Source: Vandiemenella viatica | Taxonomy: Eukaryota > Arthropoda > Insecta > Orthoptera > Morabidae | Reading direction: 5' to 3' | Length of the DNA: 64,000 nucleotides | NCBI GenBank assembly: GCA_031002005.1 | Contig: CM061919.1 | Coordinates: 220,904,739 to 220,968,738, forward strand | Shown here: piece after piece, positions 1 through 11,399 of the stretch | How the letters are laid out: the number at the start of each line of letters is the position of its first letter | Position numbering within the stretch: the stretch's first letter is position 1 | The notes under the pieces: model-generated | What the model was told of the DNA's origin: nothing | What the model saw: only the letters and a program-made list of their open reading frames with translations | Databases searched by the model: none | Program-made: the position numbers and the translations under genes

Positions 1-672
1 TGAGGAAAATCTTCTACCTCTTCGACAAAAGCTATGGTATTGAAGTCTGCAGGGAGAGTCATTCTGAACTTTTATTGGTTGGGATTGTAACAGCCCTCAA
101 ACCAAAAATTAAATTGAATTGTATTTTATGAAGCACTTACAGTAAGCTAGAGATTGGTTGAATATGATGTATGTTTGTTTTGCAATTTCCTGTAAATCAA
201 CGTATATATACATTGTTTTATGAAAAGAAATTATTTAAAGGCCATTTAATATGTTTTAAGAACAGAATTGAGCAAGAGAATTGCTTAAATTTCGTAATTC
301 CAAGTATTATTGCAAGTTACGATGTCTAAAAGGACAATTTGCTACAGTTTAAAATGATTTCTGTGAATAATTTTGTGTTTAAGTATTTTTAATTTCCATT
401 TCTGACCATTTTCGTATTGATAGTAAATGATTATGTATTAATTCTGATTTAAAAAAAATATTTCAATTGTTTAAGTATAGTTAATGTTCGAGAAATATCT
501 GGCTGAAGCTATTGAAGTGTTCTAGAGACAGAGAAACAGTTTATAGTTTTCACCGACTCAATTTTACTACGGCCAAGTACTGTATTGTCTGTGGAAGAAG
601 TGCTGTTACACAATCGCTGGATTATATGTATTAATGTAAACAATATCTTTGACGTCATGTTTATTATGAAAA
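1..672. other. Anonymous AT-rich stretch
   Basis: I see no gene, repeat family or structural signal here. It borders the inverted-repeat complex that begins at about 673. Confidence 0.6.
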
Positions 673-953
673 AAATTGTAGTTTAAAAAACTAAATCACG
701 CTTTCGTAGTAATGTGAACTAAAAGGTTAAAAATAATATTTAAATATAAACATTTTGTTTAACAGTGATAGGACGTCCCACAATTCAGGATAAATTAATT
801 TTTTGAATAAGCTTAAAGAATAAAGTCACTGATTACAAATTAACTTTAATGTAAAAAGCATGGGGTGCTATTATAGTTGTCTTATATTTTTTGTCGTTGG
901 CTGTTTGTAAAGACAGAGCCATTGTCAAAAGTTATGTAGAGCGCACCCCACGC
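673..953 (+). repeat. Block X of interleaved inverted repeat
   Basis: This 280-bp block reappears as a near-identical reverse complement at 2188-2470. Its first 185 bp (sub-block A, from the AATCACGCTTTCG region to the AACTTTAATG region) occurs four times in the complex: here, direct at about 1995-2187, and inverted at about 2288-2470 and 2478-2665. The last 96 bp is the small sub-block B at 858-953. No coding content is visible. Confidence 0.85.
858..953 (+). repeat. Sub-block B, short element with inverted ends
   Basis: This 96-bp segment begins GCATGGGGTGC and ends GCGCACCCCACGC, so its two ends are imperfect inverted repeats of about 11 bp. A reverse-complement copy lies at about 2190-2287. 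It could be a small MITE, or simply a hairpin inside the larger repeat. No clear target duplication separates it from sub-block A. Confidence 0.5.
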
Positions 954-983
954 TTTTTACACGCTTTATATTAGCTTGACTTG

Positions 984-1014
984 TATGTATGTATGTATGT
1001 ATGTATGTATGTAT
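984..1014 (+). repeat. (TATG)n tetranucleotide run
   Basis: About eight TATG units follow the motif TTAGCTTGACTTG. The mirror copy reads as (CATA)n at about 3663-3699 in the opposite arm. Confidence 0.9.
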
Positions 1015-1016
1015 GA

Positions 1017-1530
1017 ATGTAACGGAATTTTACAACTCCATTTTGACCCACTTCCCGATGTCCGAGCTGTTTGAAATTTGGCACACATATTAAGAACCGG
1101 TGACAATACAATAATTTCATCGCTATATCCTGGTATGCTCATTACTTTGACAGTAACAACAGAAAATGGTTGAATGTCGTGGAATTTTGCAATATAATTT
1201 TAACCCAATTCCAGATGTCCGAGTTGTTTGAAATTTTGCTCATGTATTGATAACTGATTACAATACAATAATTTCATAGCTATGTCTTGATATTCTGATT
1301 ACGTTGACAGTAAAAACATAAAAATTTTGCACACGTTTTACGAACCGTTGACAATACAGTAGTCTCTTAGCAACGTCCTGCTATTCTCGTTACTCTGACG
1401 GTAACAATAGAAAATGGTTGCATGTAATGGAATCTTTCATTTCAGTGTTTACCCGCTTCCTGACGTCCGAATCGTTTTAAATTTTGCACATTTATTAAGA
1501 ACCGATAAAATTCAATAATTTCACTCTCAC
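1017..1530 (+). repeat. Degenerate minisatellite, roughly 100-185-bp units
   Basis: Four imperfect units share the motifs 'tggaattttgcaa', 'ccgatgtccgagctgtttga', 'aattttgcacac' and 'gacaatacaataatttc'. Unit lengths vary through internal deletions. The mirror copy lies at about 3150-3660. Runs of TATG followed by such units are a common dispersed repeat style in insects, but I cannot assign a named family. Confidence 0.7.
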
Positions 1531-2187
1531 CACGTTGTCAGTGTATCCTATACTTGATGGGATTACTGAGTTAGGCAAATGCAGCCGCGACATTAGTGCA
1601 CAGGTGCGATTCGAGAAATCTTCCGTCATTTGGCGGCCACACCCTTCGGAGATTTCCCACCCAATATAGCCATCATCATCATCATCGTTCTCCAGTTTCC
1701 CGGGTGTGATTTACGAGCCTTGGTTGCTGTAGATGATCGTGTTCTGCTGTCTCCTATCCAGAGAGGTTTCTCTGTCTGAAGTCGCTTAACGTGATGATGA
1801 ATAGTAAGTATTCGAAATATTACTTCGTGCTATTAAAGAAAAGTAGCCTTCCTCGTTTACCATGCTATTGGATCTCTTGTTGAGTTGACCAATTAATTGT
1901 ATTTTACTCGTGGGAATAATAATTAATAATGAAACTACAACTCAAAGAAAAAGAAACATACTTTTTAAACTATCTGAACTAAAAAGTTTAAAAATAAAAT
2001 TATAGTTTAAAAAACTAAAATCACGCTTTCGTAGTAATGTGAACTAAAAGGTTAAAAATAATATTTAAATATAAACATTTTGTTTAACAGTGATAGGACG
2101 TCCCACAATTCAGGATAAATTAATTTTTTTGAATAAGCTTAAAGTATAAAGTCACTGATTACAAAATTAACTTTAATGTTAAAAAAG

Positions 2188-2470
2188 CGTGGGGTGCGCT
2201 CTACATAACTTTTGACAATGGCTCTGTCTTTACAAACAGCCAACGACAAAAAATATAAGACAACTATAATAGCACCCCATGCTTTTTTACATTAAAGTTA
2301 ATTTTGTAATCAGTGACTTTATTCTTTAAGCTTATTCAAAAAAATTAATTTATCCTGAATTGTGGGACGTCCTATCACTGTTAAACAAAATGTTTATATT
2401 TAAATATTATTTTTAACCTTTTAGTTCACATTACTACGAAAGCGTGATTTTAGTTTTTTAAACTATAATT
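2188..2470 (-). repeat. Block X', inverted copy of 673-953
   Basis: It reads as the reverse complement of the first block. Together with the A copy before it (1995-2187) it makes a local palindrome A-B'-A', and a further A' copy follows directly at 2478-2665. Confidence 0.85.
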
Positions 2471-2477
2471 TTATTTT

Positions 2478-3723
2478 TTAACATTAAAGTTAATTTTGTA
2501 ATCAGTGACTTTATACTTTAAGCTTATTCAAAAAAATTAATTTATCCTGAATTGTGGGACGTCCTATCACTGTTAAACAAAATGTTTATATTTAAATATT
2601 ATTTTTAACCTTTTAGTTCACATTACTACGAAAGCGTGATTTTAGTTTTTTAAACTATAATTTTATTTTTAACTTTTTAGTTCAGATAGTTTAAAAAGTA
2701 TGTTTCTTACTGTTTTCTTTTCTTGGCCAATCTCTATTTTTCTTTGAGTTGTAGTTTCATTATTAATTAATAAAATACAATTAATTGGTCAACTCAACAA
2801 GAGATCCAATAGCATGGTAAACGAGGAAGGCTACTTTTCTTTAATAGCACGAAGTAATATTTCGAATACTTACTATTCATCATCACGTTAAGCGACTTCA
2901 GACAGAGAAACCTCTCTGGATAGGAGACAGCAGAACACGATCATCTACAGCAACCAAGGCTCGTAAATCACACCCGGGAAACTGGAGAACGATGATGATG
3001 ATGATGGCTATATTGGGTGGGAAATCTCCGAAGGGTGTGGCCGCCAAATGACGAAGATTTCTCGAATCGCACCTGTGCACTAATGTCGCGGCTGCATTTG
3101 CCTAACTCAGTAATCCCATCAAGTATAGGATACACTGACAACGTGGTGAGAGTGAAATTATTGAATTTTATCGGTTCTTAATAAATGTGCAAAATTTAAA
3201 ACGATTCGGACGTCAGGGAAGCGGGTAAACACTGAAATGAAAGATTCCATTACATGGCAACCATTTTTCTATTGTTACCGTCAGAGTAACGAGAATAGCA
3301 GGACGTTGCTAAGAGACTACTGTATTGTCAACGGTTCGTAAAACGTGTGCAAAATTTTTATGTTTTTACTGTCAACGTAATCAGAATATCAAGACATAGC
3401 TATGAAATTATTGTATTGTAATCAGTTATCAATACATGAGCAAAATTTCAAACAACTCGGACATCTGGAATTGGGTTAAAATTATATTGCAAAATTCCAC
3501 GACATTCAACCATTTTTCTGTTGTTACTGTCAAAGTAATGAGCATAGCAGGATATAGCTATGAAATTATTGTATTGTCACCGGTTCTTAATATGTGTGCC
3601 AAATTTCAAACAGCTCGGACATCGGGAAGTGGGTCAAAATGGAGTTGTAAAATTCCGTTACATTCATACATACATACATACATACATACATACATACAAG
3701 TCAAGCTAATATAAAGCGTGTAA
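2478..3723 (-). repeat. Block Y', inverted copy of 954-2187
   Basis: It is collinear with block Y in reverse complement, including the minisatellite and the tetranucleotide run, and ends at the 'aagctaatataaagcgtg' motif. Apparent open frames inside it are repeat artefacts and show no codon signal. Confidence 0.85.
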
Positions 3724-4034
3724 TAAAAGCAAGTTTAAAGTGAACTGTATCGTGGACAAGTTATTTACCATATTAATTAAACCACGAACAATCATTTCCT
3801 AATCCTAACCAATTGCATCCAAAAGTGTCACTCTATCAATACTATTATACAGTTCTGCAGAAATTACTAGATGCGATAAAAGGAAAAGCATTGGTGTGAT
3901 TAGCAAAACCATTATTTCCCTAAACGACAATGCATCCGCTTATTTTGCTTAAGGAATAGGGCAAGTTGTAGGAATAGGTTTTTAAATCCTTCATTTACTG
4001 GATAGGGTGTTGAGGCCATGTACAGTACAAGGGA
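3724..4034. other. Anonymous stretch
   Basis: I see nothing recognisable between the inverted-repeat complex and the LINE fragment that follows. Confidence 0.5.
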
Positions 4035-4345
4035 GCAAGGGAATTGAGGTTGCAAAACCTTGGTCAAACCATTGCTTGAATATGGTGGAGTGCAGTTGGA
4101 AACTCATTATGGGTATCAAATTCAGATGGTTTAGGGTTTACAAAGGATAGTAGCTAGAATTGTTTGAGGAAATTACCACAGAATACAGTCATTACTGATA
4201 TGGTGAGGGGAGCTGGGTTGGGAGACATTGGAGGGCAGAAGGTGGGTTAAGATAGTATTTGGATTGTTCATGCTTATAATTACGACAATGCATGGATTAA
4301 AGGACGTTAGTATAAGCAAAGGCGGCCGAAGTGATTTGCTCAGGT
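4035..4345 (+). pseudogene. Non-LTR retrotransposon RT C-terminal fragment (CR1-like)
   Basis: Conceptual translation gives KTLVKPLLEYGGVQ followed, after stop codons, by QRIVAR and GELGWETLEGRRWVKIVFGL. This pattern (a 'LVRPxLEYG' block, an 'RVQRRAAR'-like block, then 'GWETLxxRR') is the connection region after the reverse transcriptase palm in CR1/Jockey-like LINEs. Several in-frame stops make it non-functional. The piece is only about 100 codons, with no endonuclease or catalytic palm. It is clearly more decayed than the LINE remnants at 6690 and 35470, so it is probably an older insertion or another family. Confidence 0.5.
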
Positions 4346-4367
4346 AGTGAGAACAATAAAATGTTTC

Positions 4368-6285
4368 CAGTGGCGGATCGAGGATTTTGATTTAAGGGGG
4401 GGGGGGGCTAGGATTTGGTTTCGGGGGGCTTGACTTGGAGGAGGAGGGGATCGCCGACAGAAATCTAAAAATAAAGGGTTACTAAAATCCATGTCGTCGG
4501 AGGTGACCTTGGTGATTTTGGGGGTGCTTCAGTCACTGAATGTTTCGACGGTTTACTGATCATCATTGAAGTGAAAGGTGCCTGGAAAAACAGCTCAGAG
4601 TAAGAATCTCTCAATATAAACATTTGTAACGTGTGAAAGTCTCATTTACCTGCAATTACTGCCGGATTAAAGAAATGATTCTGAATTTAATCCATGTTAA
4701 ATGTTTTAAAATTGACCAAACGGTAAACATTTAGTGATTAGCCAAAAACCGACAAGTTGATCTACAAGCAGCGCTGGATTACCCAATAGGCAGGACTATG
4801 CACGACTAGGCAGTTGCGTGGAGCCCCTGATTTTTGAATGTCCCCTGAAAGTTTCTTTTTTCACTAAATTAAAATAATAAAATCATCCAGAATAAAACAA
4901 TCAAGATAATATGAAAATCATGGAAATTAATTCTCTTGTTACATCGTAGTGCACGATAAATAAAAGTAATTTTCAAAATATGATAAATCGTAAAATTCGT
5001 TTGTTAAGTGAATAAATAAATATGATAAATTCTATTAGTCATCTACAAAATCTTTTCTTTGTACTTATAAAATACAGATAATTATTTTCAAAAACAGAGG
5101 GAATCAAAGTTTTTGAGAGTTCCTCGGGCCCCATACTTTCTTATCCGGCACAGCCTTCGATGACCACGACGACAGTACATAAACGTATGTAATTCTTCTT
5201 CAGAGAATCTAAAATAAAAACAATATTGCCTGCTCGCATTGACAAAGCTTCTAGGGCAGCGTGTCCAAACCTTTTTCAACCCGAGAACCAGTAAATTTTC
5301 AAAAATAATGCTGTGGGCAACAGGCCTAATTTTTTTTTTCTGCGTTTCCTTCCTCCGTCGCCATTACCTCCGCACTTTAGTGTCTTCCACCCTGGGCCTA
5401 ATTTTACTTTCCATATTGTTATTATTAAAATCTCGGACATGTACCATTATAACATAATAAATCTAAAACCACGTTTTGAATCCTTTGAAAACGCATATGT
5501 AAAACTGGATGTGAACTATTAAAAGCTAATTACATGTTAATCAGACCAAACCACATAAATAATAATGTTACTAACCAGATAAATAATAATGTTACTACAG
5601 GCTGGACGCTATACTATACCACCGGCCTACATGCATAAACTAAAATAAAATACGCTAGACCATACACCTTTTATTTTTATTTACTTCACCACTCGCGTTA
5701 CCAACCTTATCAACTACCGCGGTTCCTCATACCCACTTAAAACCCTTAGTAAGCCGTCATTTACTTAATCTCTATACACCATATGGAAATGAATAGATTG
5801 TTGTAGAAACAGTGCTGTTCTATCATCATCCTGGAAATGCTGACCACTAGTAATCAGCGAACCACAGGTTGAGATGCACTGTTTCAGTGGATATTTAGTT
5901 GAATGCAACAAAAATGGCAGCTGCTGCTGCGTTCTACCGGCAGTGTTACTAACTTTATCGAGCTGCAGCGTGTGACAGAACGAAATTGTCTCCATTCGCC
6001 ACTAACAAAGCAAACCCTCACCCTTGAATATTTCCAAGAAAACGCTAGAGCGCATGCGCGATCTGTGCCATCCGAAAATTGACTCCACGACAGCCAAACA
6101 GTTCACTGATGTGGCCAACAGATGGAGTTCAATACTTTCCCTACCTGTCATAAGTTATCATAAAGTAGCAAATGCCGCATTTATAAATATTTATTTTTCT
6201 TTCACTGCATTTATTTTTTAATTTAATTATTCTTGATTAGAGGTGGTGACATGTCACAGTGTCACTACGTCTAGAGCCGCCACTG
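4368..6285. mobile_element. Possible hAT-like element or nested hAT-like ends
   Basis: The left end reads CAGTGGCGGATC and the right end, in reverse complement, CAGTGGCGGCTC, a typical hAT-style terminal inverted repeat with 11 of 12 matches. No matching 8-bp target duplication is seen in the flanks, and no transposase is recognisable inside. Two further hAT-style left ends lie within it, near 4770 (CAGCGCTGGATTA) and near 5256 (CAGCGTGTCCAAACC). It may therefore be a pile of nested, truncated hAT elements rather than one element. Confidence 0.35.
5549..5596 (+). repeat. 24-bp tandem duplication
   Basis: Two adjacent 24-bp units share 'ataaataataatgttact' and differ at one base. It is a simple slippage-type duplication. 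Confidence 0.8.
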
Positions 6286-6315
6286 AGTATACGGACTACG
6301 AGTTATACATGGAAG

Positions 6316-6668
6316 CGAAGAGATGACCATAATGATAAGCTGGCACTTGCATTCAGGCGAAAGGGAGTGGCAACATTATATTTTGTAGGTAAAGGAGTCA
6401 GGGACTAGAACAAACTACTGAAGTAAATAATGAATAGTTTCTACATCTACATGTATATTCTGCAATTCACAAAATTGTGGTTGGCCGAGGGTGCTCAGCA
6501 CCAAAGCTAATCTCTTTATTGTGCATTCCAAACTCGAATGGTACGAGGGAAAATGGAATTCATATAACAATCAGTGCGGCACCTTATTTCTCTAATCTTA
6601 TCTTTCCTGTCATTCCGACTCAAATACGTTGGTGGACGAGTTATTTCACTACACTCGTAAGTGAAAAC
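6316..6668 (+). repeat. Left arm of inverted duplication around a LINE
   Basis: This arm is matched in reverse complement by about 7100-7480. The match covers both the LINE 3' end and about 130 bp of sequence beyond the LINE tail (for example 'cacttgcattcaggcgaaag'). The duplication therefore involved the host flank and not just the element. The arms are visibly diverged. Confidence 0.75.
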
Positions 6669-6670
6669 AA
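6447..6670 (-). pseudogene. CR1-like LINE 3' end, minus strand
   Basis: The minus strand encodes PPTYLSRNDRKDKIREIRCR and then a 'FPRTIRVWN' tail, the conserved C-terminal end of the reverse transcriptase in CR1-like LINEs. It is followed by a short 3' UTR ('ctgcaattcacaaaattgtg' on the plus strand) and a terminal (GATGTA)n-type tail near 6440. Only about 60 codons remain. It lies head to head with the plus-strand copy at 6690-7337. Confidence 0.7.
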
Positions 6671-6689
6671 AAAGAATCCAATTGTTCAG

Positions 6690-7337
6690 AAATACAAGGT
6701 AAACAGTTGAGTCATTGATAGGGCCGATTCTATGAAATATTTGGAAGTAACAGTACAAAGGAACATGAAATGGGACTTACACATTAATTCGTTAGTAAGT
6801 AGAGCTAATTCCAGGCTGCGATTCTTAGGTCGAATCTTGAAAAATTGTAATAAACAAACAAAGGAGATAGCGTACAAATCTCTTGTGCGTCCACATTTGA
6901 ACTACTGTTATGCCATTTTGGATCCGTATCGTAACGGGTTGATTGACAGTATAGAGAAAGTACAGAGAAGAGCCGCTCGATTCGTGACCGCTTGCTACAG
7001 TCCTTATGAAAGCGTCACAGAACCGATTTGTAGACTAGGCTAGGAGTCTCTGGTAGATAGACGACACACGTTTCGTTTAAATTTATTGGTTAACATCTGT
7101 ACTCCCACTTTCACTTACGAGAGTAGTGAAATACTTCGTCCACCAACCTATTTGAGTCGGAACGACAGGAAGGATAAGATTAGAGAAACAAGCTGTCGCA
7201 CTGATTCTTATATGAATTCTTTTTTCCCTCGTACCATTCGGGATTGGAATCCACAACAAAGAGATTAGCTTTGGCGCTGAGCACCCTCTGCCAACCACAA
7301 TTTTGTGAATTGCAGAGTATATATGTAGACGTAGATG
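6690..7337 (+). pseudogene. CR1-like LINE reverse transcriptase C-terminus
   Basis: One frame runs from about 6732 to 7268, broken by a single stop at 7041-7043 (TAG where the family has a Trp codon after RLG). In order it shows MKYLEVTVQRNMKWDLHI, RFLGRILKNC, SLVRPHLNYC, VQRRAARFVTACY and, after the stop, LSRNDRKDKIR and FFPRTIRDWN. These are the thumb and C-terminal region of a CR1-like non-LTR reverse transcriptase. Endonuclease and catalytic palm are missing, as in a 5'-truncated insertion. The 3' UTR and a GATGTA-type tail end at about 7337. It is the same family as the copy at 35401-36081. Confidence 0.8.
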
Positions 7338-7480
7338 TAGAAATTATTCATTATCTACTTTGGTAGTTTATTCCAGTCCTTGACTCCCTTGCCAACAAAA
7401 TAAAATTTTCCCAATCCCTTTCGCCTGAATGCAAGTGCCAGCTTATGATTAGGGCCACCTCTTCCCCTCCATGTAGAACT
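7100..7480 (-). repeat. Right arm of inverted duplication around a LINE
   Basis: This is the reverse-complement partner of 6316-6668. It includes the LINE tail and the adjacent non-LINE flank out to the 'gaatgcaagtgccagcttat' region. Confidence 0.75.
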
Positions 7481-7557
7481 CCCAATCCTCCTGAAGGAGT
7501 TTTAAATCGGAATTCATAAAGGGCAAGGGTAGGTAGGTGGTGAAAAATTATGATATA

Positions 7558-8247
7558 CAAGGGGTGATCAAATGAAAAGGTACGAAACTACATAAAAATG
7601 TAACAGTTAAATATTTGCATATTTCGCCATGGGAGAACGTAGCGAGACATCTTGGGATGCGATTGGAGTCTCTGACTGGGATCGGAGCATGCGCGGGCGC
7701 CCGCATGCGCAGTAGAGAGCAGAGGCTCTTATCAAAAGCGGCGTCCAAATGATGTGGCAGTCCGTATGAGGACAGGATTCCTCGAGCACAGAAAAACCAT
7801 TAACTCCGATGTGTACTGTGAGACACTCCGACGCCTACGCAGGTCCATTAAGAACAAAAGACCGGGGCTGCTAACGGAGGGTGTGGTTCTGCTCCATGAT
7901 AACGCGCGTCCACACGTCTGCAGAGTCACACACATGGAACTGGCCAAGTTCAAGTGGGAGACGTTGGACCATCCACCCTACAGTCCGGACATGTCGCCCT
8001 GCGATTTCCATGTGTTTGGTCCATTGAAGAAACACCTGAAAGGGAAGCGCTTCAACTCGGGCGACGTACTCAAGGACGCTGTGAAGGACTGTGTCTCGTC
8101 ACAGCCACAGGAATTTTGGTAATAAAGAATCCTGCGGCTTGTTCATCAGTGGGATCGTTGCGATCAGGCCTATGGTGTATATTTTGAATAAAGTCTACAT
8201 TTGTACCCACCGTGTCGTTTCGTACCTTTTCATTTGATCACCCCTCG
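7558..8247 (+). mobile_element. Internally deleted mariner element (690 bp)
   Basis: Terminal inverted repeats of about 30 bp match with one difference near the tip (left CAAGGGGTGATCAAATGAAA; right end ends GATCACCCCTCG). The element is flanked by the TA target duplication expected of mariner (7556-7557 and 8248-8249). A typical mariner is about 1.3 kb, so roughly half is missing, including the 5' part of the transposase gene. It sits beside the LINE inverted duplication. Intact ends and one short deletion suggest a fairly young copy that could have been mobilised in trans. Confidence 0.9.
7754..8191 (+). pseudogene. Mariner transposase, C-terminal half
   Basis: The frame keeps the C-terminal half of a Tc1/mariner-superfamily DDE transposase. 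It shows LLHDNARPH with the second catalytic Asp and YSPDMSPCDFHVFGPLKKHL with the third. I count 34 residues between these two aspartates, the D,D34D signature of mariner. The helix-turn-helix DNA-binding domain and the first catalytic Asp are absent. After QEFW there are two consecutive stop codons (8120-8125). The same frame then continues for 21 codons (RILRLVHQWDRC...) to a stop at 8189-8191, where mariner proteins normally end. The protein cannot be active. Confidence 0.88.
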
Positions 8248-8249
8248 TA

Positions 8250-11200
8250 TGAAGGTGGTGGTGCAGGTATAAATAATGCCATCGGAGTATGTGTGCTCAT
8301 CGCAATTGAAATTAAATTAAATTAAATTAAAGCATCTGATGTTGCTGTAGAAAGCTGAAGTTCGAAATGTTGTCTCAATTGCTTAATTATGCAACTTGGT
8401 TCACGAAGTTATTATAGCTTTGGCGGTATGACAGCAGAGATAATATCATTTCTCAAGGGGAACTGTGGATCTGGACTGAATTACATGACTCCTCTAATGA
8501 CTGTTTCCATCATATCAAAAAATTTCTAGTGAAATGGAGAAGGCTTAAGTTCAGCATACTGCATTTAACCTCGACTCCTGATCCGTTCGATAACTGTATG
8601 GTGCTATCATACAAAAAACTGTTTTAGCAGAAGTGTTGTTTCAATATTCCCACCTGTACGCTGGGTATTACTATCGTGCCCTCGTGGCCATAGACCTTGA
8701 ACGAGAGCGGTTGACTATCTCCCCATGTGTGGTCCGCTCTGCAGTGAGGAAGGCTGTTGACATTTGGGACGGTGGCCCGGTGTCATCTTGAAGGGTCAAG
8801 TACGACACAGCCTCGGCCTGCTTCATCTCCTATAGCGGGGACCAAGGCTGATCCTCGCATACAGGCAGCCTCAGTTATCACCCTGCTGACTCAGAAAACT
8901 AATTGCACTCTCCCACATAACCTATTTTAGTTTTAATTTCCGTTCGATTCTTAAAATAGGTTTGTTCATAGACTCATGAAGCGCAGGTATTTGGATATCA
9001 GTGAGATTTTAAATTCGTTTTTCAGTATTCGATAGTGAGAAGAAAATACAACAGAAAATATAATCATTGTCGTATGTTGATTTTTTTTTTTAACGTTACT
9101 CAGGAACAGAACCTTCGTCGAAATATAAGTGGTTAAAAAAAAAAAATCATACTTCGAGACTAAATTCTGGTTCTAGACGAGAAGGAAATGTAGGACAGTA
9201 TTTTGGAAATATCTTTTATCTGATCACTTGAGTGAATAAGATAGGGCAAGATAAATTTATAATGGTGGGTTTCCAAGCCAAAATAAATTGAATTTGGTTC
9301 AACAAAGGATCCAGAATCTAAGGAAACTCTACCGCAACCCAATTTGTGGTTACTAAAATCTATATTGCAAGTGGTTTCAACATACGGAATATGAACTCTA
9401 TACAAAAATAAAATGTCTAATAAGAAAGAAAAAACGGCCCTAGATGCCACAACAGTTATTTTCTCTCATGTTTTCTTATTACATTTATCTGTATCCCGTG
9501 CCTAATATATGACTAAAAGCCATCCGTGATAGTAATTTAAAACAATATCCAGTTTTAAGCAGCTTTTTTAAAAAATATAAAAAATTCTGATTAAAAAAGT
9601 ATTTAGATATACACTGATAAATATGTAACATCAAGACAAAATGTTCTCCTCTTGCAGCAGTTGTTTCAAAAAAAATTTGCGATATTCTGACAGTAACACA
9701 TTCTACAGGAAATTTGTTTAAACAAAATGTATAACGGGATCCAAACGAAAGTTGATCCACAAAATCCTCATCATTTAATTTTTCTGTTTTCCAATATATT
9801 TGAAGCTAGTAAATTATTTCAGACTGTGATATGTTCACGTTTCTTTTGACATCTGTATAGGAATAATGTAGCACAGGAAAACATGTGAGTCTTAAATTAA
9901 AACAACATGTTTCCAAATGAGGATTAGAAACCAAAAAAGTATGGCCATATACCATCTGTCATTAACTTACATCCAGTTAAAAAGAAAAGTCAGTAAAGTT
10001 TGTAACTAAATTGTACGAGGTCAAAAGTTCACCTTCAACGACTTCACAATCAAAATGTAGCAAAAAATCAGCAAGGGTAATGAATAGCAGCAGACATAAC
10101 AGTAAGAGCATGATAAATTGTAAACGTAAGAAGATAACGTGAAAGAAAAGGAGAAATACGATTTGTGAATATAATAATAATAATACTGCCTAAGGTACAC
10201 GATAACAAAAGGAGTTGATAAGGGTTAAGGTATTAAATATCACGATCGATAACAACTTCCTAAAACAAGGTGTACAAAGTACAATTCTTTAAAGAGCTAG
10301 CAATCCCGAAAAGATTAAACACTGTTAAAAATACATTATGCGATAAAAAGAAGAAAGAACGCTCTCTCAGAGTGATAGGAGTTTATGGAAAACTCTTACG
10401 AGAATTAGAGACAATATTCTGAGTAATATTTTGATTGATTTATTTATGAGTAGGCGGTAGAAATGAATGAAAGAACTGCAATAACCGAGTGATTCATAGT
10501 TTTTCATTACTCCATGACGGCCTTACGTAGAGCAATGTCATCTTTATTTTCTGTTGAATTGTTTTTCCCGCAGTTATTAGCCAACAAGAAAAACACATCA
10601 CCTGACAGATTTAAGGCTGGAACATAAACCGCAAATGGTTCCCGCTTAAGCCATCGAGATGGCGTCATCGGATCGTCTAGTCGCCCAGAAAGCCCTCCAG
10701 CTTATGTTTTTATTTGTCTGGTTTAGCACCTTGTTGGTCGCTGTGTTTGCTATTGAAGATATTTGTTGTTTCAGGGACACAAGTCTTGGCATCTGTATCT
10801 CAGCTGCTTCAACTTTCTGCTAATTTGTTACTCAGTTTTCGATAGATGTATCTCTGAAGCGGAAAGAAATGGCTCATGACAGCGTCTCCAAAAACGCGTA
10901 TCAATCATATCGTCATGGTATAAGAGAATACCATCCGTGCTCTTATTGTTTTAGTATCAACTCCATGCATTATTACCATATGTGGTTAAGCTCATGCATC
11001 GAAATACTTTTTTTAAATAAAACTCACTTGGTCTTACAGCAATTCAAACCAGCACTTCTCGATTTATTTATATGATCATCATGTATATATATATGCGCCT
11101 TCCAGGATTTATCTGATCATTGAAATGGAGGACAACACATGAGACACACAACGAATACAATACTTACACTAAACATTCATGCCCTCGGTCAGATTAAAAT

Positions 11201-11399
11201 TTTAACTACCGAGGCCGGCCAACGTAACACTTGATAACTAGCTCTGGATTTGATAAGGTGGAGCCACCTTTGAGGTCATTTGGTCTACAGCTTCATTGAT
11301 ATCTCATCATTTTATGTGGTCAGTTATCGTTCAATTGTCCTCAAATTTTACCATTCTTACAGCTCAAAGTTTTTCCTCTCTTCCTTGTCTAGCCTGAGA
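8250..11399. other. Anonymous AT-rich stretch
   Basis: Only simple features are visible: an (ATTAA)n run near 8310-8330, a GC-richer unassigned patch at 8640-8890 and an AAT run near 10175. Two minus-strand frames of about 90 codons (9160-9450, 9485-9760) match no family I recognise and have AT-biased composition. Confidence 0.5.

Larger units (their letters stand above)
954..2187 (+). repeat. Block Y of interleaved inverted repeat
   Basis: This 1.2-kb block is matched in reverse complement by 2478-3723. It contains a TATG tetranucleotide run, a degenerate minisatellite (1017-1530), an ATC run in a GC-richer patch (1560-1790) and a copy of sub-block A. The arms differ by small indels; the right arm has about 27 extra bases near 2710-2740. 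The near identity indicates a recent origin or ongoing conversion. Confidence 0.85.

Noticed and set aside
3436..3714. 92-codon frame in the inverted repeat
   Set aside because: It runs through the minisatellite and a (CATA)n run; the mirrored arm shows no protein constraint.
6447..7337. Twin-priming inversion of a LINE
   Set aside because: Host flank beyond both LINE tails is also inverted, which twin priming does not produce.
9160..9760. Two minus-strand frames of about 90 codons
   Set aside because: No recognisable domain, no splice context I can support, and AT-biased composition typical of chance frames.
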